Assembly: GCA_014621425.1 (NCBI GenBank)
Contig: JAANBB010000035.1
Location: forward strand, 120,422 to 184,421
Direction: 5' to 3'
Source: Cylindrodendrum hubeiense
Lineage: Eukaryota; Ascomycota; Sordariomycetes; Hypocreales; Nectriaceae
Length of the DNA stretch: 64,000 nt
Each line of letters starts with the position of its first letter. The stretch's first letter is position 1. The notes beneath the pieces were generated by a model that was not told the origin of the DNA, ran no database searches, and saw only the letters and a program-made list of their open reading frames with translations. Below, piece by piece: positions 55,648-64,000 of this stretch. Both the position numbers and the translations under genes were made by a program.

Positions 55648-57213
55648 GGTGGCCGTTGTTTTCTAGACTGGGGTCGCGCGTGGGCGTGGGCGTGGGCGTG
55701 AAGAAGCAACCTCCTGGATGGGCTGTCGCATGCGAGCTGTGATTGGGCGCCCCAATCAGCCAGTAATAGGATCTCGAGTGACTGTGTTGCGGAAAATTGG
55801 AGAATCAGTATGACTTTGGTGTCGAGCTGCGTCCCTGTCTGCGCTGCTGCCGGTGATGGCATCAATAATCCCAGGCGCGGTCCGTGCTGGTGATAATACA
55901 CACTGTGATACACGCACTGTGTGTAACAACAACCTTGTTCTCTTCCAAAATATAGTCAATGCAAGAGAGAGTATTAAAATGTCATAATGCTTTACTTACG
56001 TAATTTTCGTATCGTATAATCGATTATAGGTGCTTCCTGGCTGCAAAAATACGGCAGACGATAGAATGTCCATTCCAAACAGAGTATTGATAGCTACCTT
56101 ACTAGCGTCTTCCCTCTCTTCCTCGGGGTTCCATCCATCTTCCCTCCGTCTCCCCTCTGTCTTATTACCACGCATGTCCTATTTAGTGAAGAAGCCTGAA
56201 TATCTGCTACGGTTATCGGTGATTATTTCGAAGTAAGGAGACCCCAAATTGGTGGGCAGTCATGGACTGTCATAGCTGGGCGACTTGGTCGTCGGTGAAT
56301 CACTTGATGCATCTGGATGATTCTTGGGCGTCCTTATTAGTTTGTAGAACGCTGTATCACCTCTGAGATATTAGAGCTGCACGCCGATGCGTTAGACTTC
56401 CTCCGATGAATGGGACTCCAGGCGTTTGCAGCAAACAGCAATATCCTTCGGCAATATTGACAGCGACGTGCTGAGCAAGAAACCCCAATGTAATATCGGG
56501 CAGTAGATGCCCACGTGGTCTGCATTGCTCTTCTAATAGAGCGCCCTGTGTAGGCCCTTGTGGCACTTAAAGACGATAATTAGGGTCGCGTTTATCGGCA
56601 ACAGGGCTTTGAGATGGACTTGGTTTGCACCGCTTGGTTGATGTTAAGTCCACCAAGCCTTGATCTATCGCCAAAAGCACCTCAAAGACAAATGTTGATA
56701 ACATAACCCTTCTCTTGAGATGCACTCTTACACATGTATTAGTGCTTTATATTCATGGTTAGCCTTGTTTAGAACTCCATCCGCTTCCCCTCTATTCATC
56801 GCGCCCTCCTAAATGTCGTGTGACGATGGCGTTGAAAAAGCGAGGATTACCAATCCTTTAGAATGCCTCGTATACCTCTGATGCTCCTGTGTATCTTCAC
56901 TTGAACGAGAAGAGGTCCCCATCGTGATTCCATGATCATGGCATTATGCATGGGCCACTGAAGGCACTCATTCTTTCACGCTCATCATCCTGCCTTAATT
57001 CAGACTCCAGCGATGACTTTACGTGACACCTGGAATCACAAATCATTTTGCAGATGGCACATTTACCTACCAGGGAGACCCCGACCATTCAGCCGATGCA
57101 TCCCCCCTCATATCATCGCATTGCAAAGAACACCACGCCAATACCCTCAACCTCCTGACACAGGCAGTACTCCCACGCACCCCTGTTGCGCTCTCGAGGT
57201 CTTCTGAAGCGCC
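55648..57213. other. intergenic, nothing firm
   Basis: 1.57 kb. A short (GTGGGC) repeat at about 55679-55700 lies in the APC8 leader. AT-rich around 55950-56250. No gene recognised. Confidence 0.55.
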
Positions 57214-57718
57214 ATGAGCTCCAGCAGCCCAGTGAGGCTCTTTCCATGCATCCACTGCTGGACACCAGCAGTCAAGTGCCCTAACTACGTGTTCCTTAAC
57301 CGAAGTTCCTGTGTCGACTGTCAGGTGAGATCTTCGGTCCCCCCGAGCCACAGCTACGCTCGGCCTCCCCGTCCTGACATCCCTATCTACCCAGAGCGCC
57401 CGAAGAGAAGTCCGCGGTGACGAAATTGCAGCGGCCGAGGTACACGAGAACTTTGTACGATACCTGTTGGAGATGTACACAGAAAATGATGGGATCACAT
57501 ACGAGCGTGTCAACGGGCACATCGCGAAGGCGAGGGCGGCCCACGTGGACAACTTGCTTAACATGGCGCTCGACTACATATGGCGCAACTTTCAAGGGAT
57601 TTACGACAAGGTCTGCGACGAGTTGGAAAAGGCGCGCGACAGAGGCCCTCAACAGTGGACACCCGTAAATTTGACGGAACGACTCGAGAATTGGCAGAAG
57701 GAAGAGCAAAACGAGTAG
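57214..57718 (+). CDS. small protein with N-terminal zinc-ribbon-like Cys motif (copy A)
   Basis: Exons 57214-57324 and 57395-57718 give 144 residues; the 70-bp intron (GTGAGA...CCCAG) follows codon 37 in phase 0. The first exon codes a five-Cys motif: C12-x2-C15-x6-C22-x10-C33-x2-C36, with Trp after the second Cys (CIHCW ... CVDC); a zinc site is plausible. The second exon is a charged, helical segment (EVHENFVRYLLEMY, NLLNMALDYIWRNFQGIYD) without signal peptide or membrane span, so the product should be intracellular. A similar gene with the same exon layout follows at 58466. A 165-codon antisense frame (57067-57564) is rejected because the plus-strand model has coherent splicing and a nearby relative. 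Family name and function unknown. Confidence 0.65.
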
Positions 57719-58465
57719 ACAAGGATAAGGAACTACATGAAAGGATCTAACACGCTTATACTATAACTATGGCCCACAGTTTAAGTTTAATGGGACTCGA
57801 AGCATTTATTCGGGAGTTTCCAGGAGTATAACATAAATGATCACATTGTCTGATCCGTTTTGCGCCTCGGACTTTAGTAGAACACTTTTATGCAGCACCA
57901 ACTACATCATATCCGATAACGTATAAGGTTGGATTCGTAGAAAATGACTCTTCTTCATGTTCCACGTTTCCCATCTCCATGCCCTCCATGACGACTCGCC
58001 CATGTTGGTTCCTCGAGGACTGCCAAGACTAGGCATGATGTCAGAAGATCCGACTTCGTGGCTTCACAGCTAGGATCGTGCTCTTACAGCGGATCACCTC
58101 GCAACTCGCGCGTCAGAGTATCGGTGAGAGAGCACAGTTCTAGCACGGGGTCGAGCTTTAGAGTTGCTCAACGGTAAAGCCGCGCTGTTTTTGGTTGGCT
58201 GCGAAATATATCTGTCTGTATCACAGTATGCCACACCGTGAAGGATATTCACGTCTCACGAAGAGCACGTCAGTCAAATTTTCGCATTCGATTTGCCCCG
58301 TACAGCCCGAATCACTTCAGATTGGGGGGCAAATCAGCATGGGCAATTTGTATAAGAAGTCAGGGGAATATGCAGCAGGGGCTCACGACAGCATACCAAT
58401 CGATCCAGGTAGTAATTTGAACCATAAGCTCTGTTAGCAAATTCTCTTTGACAGTCTGGAAAGCA
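57719..58465. other. spacer between the two zinc-ribbon-like genes
   Basis: 747 bases with no supported gene; presumably 3' region of copy A and promoter of copy B. Confidence 0.55.
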
Positions 58466-58930
58466 ATGAGTCGGATCCAGATCATGCGTTGGCCGTGCAA
58501 CCACCACTGGGGTTCGTGGGCATGTGGCAAATGGGTCAATAGCCTTGGAGCCGCATGCGAAGATTGCAAGGTACGCAGTCAAAAACAATAATTCATTTGA
58601 TACAACTGAGGAAGGGAAGTGTTGCTATTCAATTATTAGACAACAAAGCTAAGGTAGTGCCTAATTACGTAGGAGAAGAAGGGCGAAGACGCGGTGCCGA
58701 CACACAAACGGCTGTCCCGAGTTGATGACGTAGAACTCTTTGTCCGGGGCCTTCGCAACACGAACATCAACAGTGGATGTATCATCGACATGTTGAGGGA
58801 TGGAGCATCGTGGCAACACTTGTTGGAGGCGCTTGAAGTGATGAAGGAAAATGACGCCGCCTGGCATGACCGAGTCCGCGCGATAGTCACAGAGGCGATC
58901 AGCAGGTTGAATGCGATGGCAAAGAAATAG
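58466..58930 (+). CDS. small protein with N-terminal zinc-ribbon-like Cys/His motif (copy B)
   Basis: Exons 58466-58570 and 58673-58930 give 120 residues; the 102-bp intron (GTACGC...CGTAG) follows codon 35 in phase 0. The first exon codes C11-x2-H14-x5-C20-x10-C31-x2-C34, with Trp directly after His14 (CNHHW ... CEDC). Copy A has the same spacing, but with Cys instead of His at the second ligand and one more residue before the middle Cys. In both genes the intron falls one codon after the last Cys. The second exon is helical and charged (DDVELFVRGLRN, LLEALEVMKENDAAWHDRVR) with little visible identity to copy A. A second ATG at 58484 is a possible alternative start. Intracellular by composition; function unknown. 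Confidence 0.6.
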
Positions 58931-59794
58931 CTTGGCGATAAACAAGCGATATTCGAGCTTCAAGCAAGTAGACTACTACGTAGTATGGTCCGTCGGGTGG
59001 TGGAGATAGAAGTACTGGGTTCTAGGGTGGAGATTAAAAACGGCAAGTTGATTCCACGAGACAATACAATGGAAGCCAACGATGCAAGAGGTGGCGGCGG
59101 GTACTCAATACCACGGCCGAATGACGTGGATGGCCTGGTAAAGACTTGGCCAAGCAGGTGTAAGAAAAAAAAGAAGCCGGCCTAAACATCCAAGTCAAGC
59201 GGTTGTTAGAAAAATACGCCGGTGCTGCTAGCAAGCTGGTATGTCCTGACCGGCGGGTTTTTCCCGACACCTGCGTGATAGGACAGTGAGAACTACAAGA
59301 TGAGGGCAGCGGTTGCTTCGCAGATTGAGGCCATTGGCGTCCCCCAAACAGGCGTAGCGACTTGTTGGGCTGCCCACCCATGTCGGCCAATTGCCGTCCT
59401 GTGCCTGCCGCACCCGCCCGCCAACTGCCACCCAAACCACCCAGACCGCCAGCCCTCCAGCCAACGGCAATTCTCCCGAAGCTTTCCCGCCCCTGCCGCT
59501 CTGTCAGTTTTCGACCTCACCGAGCTGCAAAGTGGACGACCCCGCCACAGCGCCCCAAAGGGGAAAGAGGGGCAGGTCGCTAGAACCCTCCGGCGGACAA
59601 CGGCGTTGCGCGCCCAGCAACCCAAGCAATTATCGTGCAGCAAGCTCCTTCCCGAGCCCATTGCTCATTAAATCCCGACCTCTCGCATCTCGGCTCCCGT
59701 CCTCTTCTTCTCTTGATTTTCCTCCTCCCCAAACCACTCCAATCTCTCCATCTTCATCCCCCTTCCGTCTTCAATTCACCACCAACCCGCAGCC
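58931..59794. other. ERG20 promoter region
   Basis: 864 bases. The last ~120 bases before the ATG are strongly pyrimidine-rich (C/T tracts at about 59695-59790), as in highly expressed fungal housekeeping genes. No TATA box close to the start and no other gene seen. Confidence 0.55.
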
Positions 59795-60937
59795 ATGGCG
59801 CAAAAGACTACCCTCAAGGAGTTCGAGTCGGTCTACCCGAAGCTCAAGGAGGCCCTTCTCGACCATGCCCGCTCCTACAAGCTGCCCAAGGAGCAGCTCG
59901 ACTGGTACACAAAGGTGAGCTTCCCCAACACGGCCCCGGCTCTCTGCATTGGCTCTCTGCATTGGCTCTCCCCCCGTTGTCATTGCTCAACTAACTCCAT
60001 CCTCGTCATGTAGAACCTCGAGGTCAACCCTATCGGCGGCAAGTGCAACCGCGGCATGTCCGTCCCCGACTCCGTCTCTCTCCTCCTCGGAAAGACTCTC
60101 TCCGAAGACGAGTACTTCCACGCTGCCACCCTCGGCTGGATGACCGAGCTGCTGCAGGCCTTCTTCCTCGTCTCCGACGACATCATGGACAGCAGCATCA
60201 CCCGCCGTGGCCAGCCCTGCTGGTACCGCCAGGATGGTGTCGGCATGATCGCCATCAACGATGCCTTCATGCTCGAGGCCGCTATCTACACCCTCCTCAA
60301 GAAGTACTTCAAGACCCATCCCGCCTACGTCGACCTTATTGAGCTCTTCCACGAGACCACCTTCCAGACCGAGATGGGCCAGCTGTGCGATCTCATCACC
60401 GCCCCCGAGGATAACGTCGACCTCAACAACTTCTCCCTAGAGAAGTACAGCTTCATCGTCATCTACAAGACCGCCTACTACTCCTTCTACCTCCCCGTCG
60501 CCCTCGCCCTCCTCCAGCTGAACCTCGCCACTCCCAAGAACCTCAAGCAGGCTGAGGAAATCCTCATCCCCCTTGGCGAGTACTTCCAGATCCAGGACGA
60601 CTACCTTGACAACTTTGGAGACCCCGAGTTCATTGGCAAGATTGGTACCGACATCAAGGACAACAAGTGCTCCTGGCTCGTCAACCAGGCCCTTGCCATC
60701 GTCACCCCCGAGCAGCGCAAGGTCCTCGAGGAGAACTACGGCCGCAAGAACGACGACAATGAGAAGGTTGTCAAGAAGCTTTTTGACGAGCTCAAGCTCG
60801 AGGAGCGTTACCTCGCCTACGAGGAGAAGGTCGTCGGCGAAATCCGCGCCCGCATCGCCAACATCGACGAGAGCGAGGGTCTCAAGAAGTCCATCTTCGA
60901 GGCCTTCCTGGCTAAGATTTACAAGCGCACCAAGTAA
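59795..60937 (+). CDS. ERG20: farnesyl diphosphate synthase
   Basis: Exons 59795-59914 and 60014-60937 give 347 residues, the normal length for fungal Erg20; the 99-bp intron carries a 13-bp duplication. It condenses DMAPP and then GPP with IPP to make farnesyl diphosphate, the branch point to sterols, dolichol, ubiquinone, heme A and prenylated proteins, in the cytosol. First aspartate-rich motif DDIMD at 95-99, second DDYLD at 235-239; IPP-binding Lys50 and Arg53 in GGKCNRG. Phe90 and Phe91, just before the first motif, are the bulky residues that stop the chain at C15. The C-terminal KIYKRTK is typical. Codon use is strongly biased to C at third positions, indicating high expression. Confidence 0.98.
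59938..59963. repeat. 13-bp tandem duplication inside the ERG20 intron
   Basis: GGCTCTCTGCATT at 59938-59950 is repeated exactly at 59951-59963, followed by a partial third copy (GGCTCTC). It explains part of why this intron (99 bp) is longer than most in the window. Confidence 0.9.
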
Positions 60938-61638
60938 ACCACAAGGGAAACCAAAAAGTTAGCGTCGCAAAAATGTCAAACATAGAACCTCAATGAATGA
61001 ATCGAAGGACACCTGGCATAGTCATAATACAGCATAGTCCAACCGATATGAACGTTACGAGAAATAGACCACACAAGAGATACCTCGAGATGAACTGAGA
61101 CACATGACCGAGCCAACTCCATTTCCAAGCTAATTAATACGACAGTAAAGGAAAAGACATTATTTCCCCTTTCCGTGTTGTATACATTGACAACTAGAGC
61201 CTGCTCAAATCGCTATGTGTTCCCACATGATAGATCCCTCGTGTCCATTTCATCCGACCCAAAAAGTAAAGGAATTGAGGGCAACAAACATGACAAAGGA
61301 AAGAAACAGAAAATCCAAGAAATGGGGGAAAAGAATAATAATCATAGCCGTAAGGCATAAGCCTTCAGGTAGTTCTACACTCCAACACTGCCGCGCCCCA
61401 GATGTCGCCTCTCGCCCCGACGGTGTACAATCACCGCCAGCACACCAAAAACACCTTTTTCATTTGGCTGCAAGCCCCTGGACTCCTCGTCCGTCAACAA
61501 AGAATAATAATGCTAGTAATAAAAGGGGCGAAGTGAAGTTTTTTGAAATATCCAAGAATCCTGAGCATGAACTGCATGGCCTCGTTATGGAACGCCTTCT
61601 TAGTCTCGTTTCGGAGAAGGGGGTGAGCCTCTCTCTGA
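60938..61638. other. intergenic between convergent genes
   Basis: 701 bases, AT-rich, covering the 3' untranslated regions of ERG20 and the RA-PH gene. No gene seen. Confidence 0.6.
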
Positions 61639-64000
61639 TTAATATCGCGACATGCTAGGCAGGCCGGAGGTGCCGGCACGGTTGATGAGCGGCTCCCGCG
61701 GACGGGGGTCGCGGCCGCGAGGGGTCTCGGCCGGCTGCGTCTTATCACGGCGGACGGAGCGGTTGGGCAGCGGCGGGACCGGAGGAGCAGGGGCCCTTAG
61801 AGAGGGCGGCTGCATGCCAGCGGTGGAGCGGCTCCGGGGCCGGCTGCTCTGGGCGCTGCTGATGGAGTTGAGAGTGACAGACCCAGGCAGGGGAGGCTTG
61901 TTGACAGCGGTGTGGTGTGCGCTGGAGCGGGTGCTGCTGCGGATGAGTCCGGGGCCGATGGGGTTGGCAGTGGACTGTCCGCCGGTAGCGAAGTTGATGA
62001 GCGGGCCGTTGGAGGCGGCCGGCTTGTGGGCTCCGCCCTGGTTCTCGCGCCAACGAGGGGGCTCGGGGAAGCTATTAGTGAGGTTGACGAGGGGCTGGGG
62101 CTTTTGCTTCAGGTTGGAAGAGCTGGAAGTGATGATGGGGTTAGGGCTGACGGCGGTGTTGTCAACCAAAGGTGACCGTCGTGTGGAGTGGACAGACTTG
62201 CTACGAGAGCGGGCCGTGTGCTCCGAGGCCGAAGGCAGCCAAGGCCTGGGCTCGGGCTTCTTCTCTCGGGGAGGAGAGATGGGCGAGACGATGCTGTTGA
62301 GCAGAGAGGGAGCATCGGTGAAAGGCCCATCAGACTGCACCTGAGAGCCGTTGGAAATCCGCTCGGCTCGCTCGATCTGCTCGGCCTGCATGCGCTTCTT
62401 CTCGTAGCCATTGCCCAGCAAGCCACCGGGAGAGAACTCGCTGTCGGTCTGGGGAGTCTGGGGCGTCGGGGGGGCCTGGGATCCCTGCTTGGTCAAGACC
62501 TTGGGTTTCTGGACCTTGGGCTTCTGAACCACGGGCTTGGGCTTGGGCTTGGGTGGCGGGGGAACGACCTCGAAGTCCTTGCCAAACTCCTCGATGGGTT
62601 TGTCAAATCGGTTAAGGTCGATCAGGGGCTGGAAAGCGCCGATTGTGTAGGGGGACTCGTCGACCGAGACCTTGAGGCGGTGGGAGCCGTTGGTAACAGT
62701 GCTGATCGACTTGGTGAGATTGCCCTTTTTCACAGGGAAATTGCTGTGAGAAATACGAGGTGGCTTGTCTGGCACCACTCTCTCGTATGGCTTCTGCTTT
62801 TTCTCTAAGTCAAGCTGCTTGGTGACCAAGTACCAACTGCGCCAGCGCTGCACGAGCTCGTGGAAACGCTGGGCGAGCTGGGCATCCTCGGCGCAGAAGA
62901 AGTGAACAAAGTTCTCTCCGTTGGGAAAGACGACGGTTTTTTGCTGGCTCTTGACGGCGTAGCAGAAGCGGCGGGGGGCTTTGAGGTGGCGCTTGACCTC
63001 GCTCTCCCGAGGCGTGTAAATATCAAAGTCAGACAAGTGGCACAGGACGGTGCTGTCCTTGTCTGAGGCTTTGGCTTCGGGCTTCTTGTGAGAGAACATC
63101 TGGCCAGTCTCGAGAAGAGTAACCCAACGCTTGTTCCACTTGCCGGGGCGGGAAGAGTGGTACAGATGGAGGGTAAAGCCAGGAGGAGGGTTAGGTGTAC
63201 GGGGAACCGAATGGATGTCAAGGTCCGCATCCACCTCCGTCTCGGAGATGTCGTAGGTGAGCACGAGGAGAGAGTTTTGCTGGTCGCGGTCCCACGAGTT
63301 CATGACATCGCGGATGTGCTCGTAGCGACGAAGGCGTCGCTCAAGGCCTAGGTCGACGTAACACTCAATAATGACGCTCGTCTTGGGGTCGATGTCATGA
63401 GCGGTGAGGTTGGCCGTGGAGTATAGGACATCGACGGGCGAGGTATCCGTGGTAATGGGGAGGTTGATGGTGGAGGATAGACATCGCACCGTCACGCGCT
63501 AGATGGGATTGTTAGAAAACGATGGTTGGCGCATAGAATCCGGGACTTACTCGTTCGCCTCCGTTGCTGGCAGAGGTGGGCGCATCGTGGTTGGGGACAA
63601 TGCCTCTACCGCCTTGCTCTATAAAGCTCATCTTGTCGGACAAGACAGAGTCCTCGATGCTGCTGGCACGGCTGTATTCGAGAGAGAAAATGGTATGGGC
63701 CTTGGGGCTCGGGGTTCCGTTTTGGCTGGTTGTGGCATTCGATCGCCGTCCGCGAGACAGAAAAGGGAGTTTGTCGAGGATGAGGTACTTGGCAAGCTTG
63801 GGCGGGGGGGTGTTAACCTGGGCGCGCACGCGGGCGGCGTCACGCTTCTTCTGCTCGGCGATGATACGATCGGTCTCGGCCTCGAGGCGGGCAACTTCGG
63901 CGGCCCAGCGCTCGGCTTCCTGCTCTTCGTTTCTGCGGCGGTCGGCGTTGTCGCGCTCGAGTTGTGCGGCACGGCCTGTGGTCTCAGCGTTCAGGCGAAG
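61639..64000 (-). CDS. RA-PH domain protein (MRL-like adaptor), 5' end beyond the window
   Basis: Partial: exons on the minus strand 64000-63551 (entering in frame from the edge) and 63498-61639; 769 residues visible; the intron is 52 bp with a TCTAAC branch point. The visible N-terminus is a charged coiled coil (RRNEEQEAERWAAEVARLEA). A Ras-association-like region lies at about 63240-63498 (VDVLYSTANLTAHDID, SVIIECYVDLGLERRLRRYE) and a PH domain at about 62820-63190 (SSRPGKWNKRWVTL ... FHELVQRWRSWYL). A long Pro/Ser-rich tail (PPPPKPKPKPVVQKP, PPTPQTPQT) looks like an SH3- or profilin-binding region. The order matches RA-PH adaptors of the Mig10/RIAM/lamellipodin type, which link Ras-like GTPases and membrane lipids to actin. 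Probably acts at the hyphal cortex; the specific fungal orthologue is not identified. Confidence 0.88.

Noticed and set aside
57067..57564. 165-codon minus-strand frame
   Set aside because: Competes with the plus-strand zinc-ribbon-like gene, which has coherent splicing and a structurally matching neighbour; the minus frame has no recognisable pattern.

Overview
The window looks like chromosomal DNA of a filamentous ascomycete (Pezizomycotina). Spliced genes carry short introns (48-108 bp, mostly 50-60) with GTRAGT-like donors, CTRAC/CTAAT branch points and TAG/CAG acceptors. The conserved proteins (FPP synthase, Mcm5, Vps54, Utp13, Sad1/USP39, Apc8, an RA-PH protein, a Dfg5/Dcw1-type GH76 protein) are fungal in type. 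Sordariomycetes is my best guess, but no marker here proves the class. No rRNA, tRNA, CRISPR array or intact transposon was recognised. Gene models below were assembled by hand from reading frames and splice signals; exon sums and phases were checked for consistency.

Layout. 1-15 kb is accessory-like: the 5' part of an AAA+ ATPase (-) running off the left edge, a Clr5-domain protein (+), a GPI-anchored GH76 cell-wall enzyme (-), a decayed NACHT-WD40 (NLR/STAND, HET-E-like) pseudogene (-) and an unrecognised multi-membrane-span protein (-). 15-24 kb is a housekeeping block: class II eIF4E-like cap-binding protein (+), Sad1/USP39 splicing factor (-), Utp13 SSU-processome WD40 protein (-) and a conserved one-span membrane protein (+). 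24-33.7 kb is nearly gene-empty, with one spliced C-terminally membrane-anchored gene (DUF6594-like) at 27.4-28.5 kb. 33.7-40 kb holds MCM5 (-) and VPS54 (+), divergent from a 522-bp promoter that contains an MluI cell-cycle box. 41.5-52.7 kb is gene-poor and holds four small secreted or GPI-anchored proteins plus two doubtful fragments. 53.5-64 kb returns to core genes, APC8 (-), ERG20 (+) and an RA-PH adaptor (-, running off the right edge), interrupted by two small related genes at 57.2 and 58.5 kb that share an N-terminal Cys/His zinc-ribbon-like exon.

Functionally the core genes are unlinked housekeeping functions (translation, splicing, ribosome biogenesis, replication licensing, endosome-Golgi retrieval, anaphase control, isoprenoid synthesis). 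The accessory parts are those expected of a fungus that deals with other organisms: secreted cysteine-rich proteins, GPI wall proteins, NLR-type recognition and putative silencing factors. Observations most worth a second look are the NLR pseudogene whose in-frame stops resemble repeat-induced point mutation, the pair of small zinc-ribbon-like genes with matching exon structure, and the group of small secreted proteins in the 41-53 kb gene-poor stretch.
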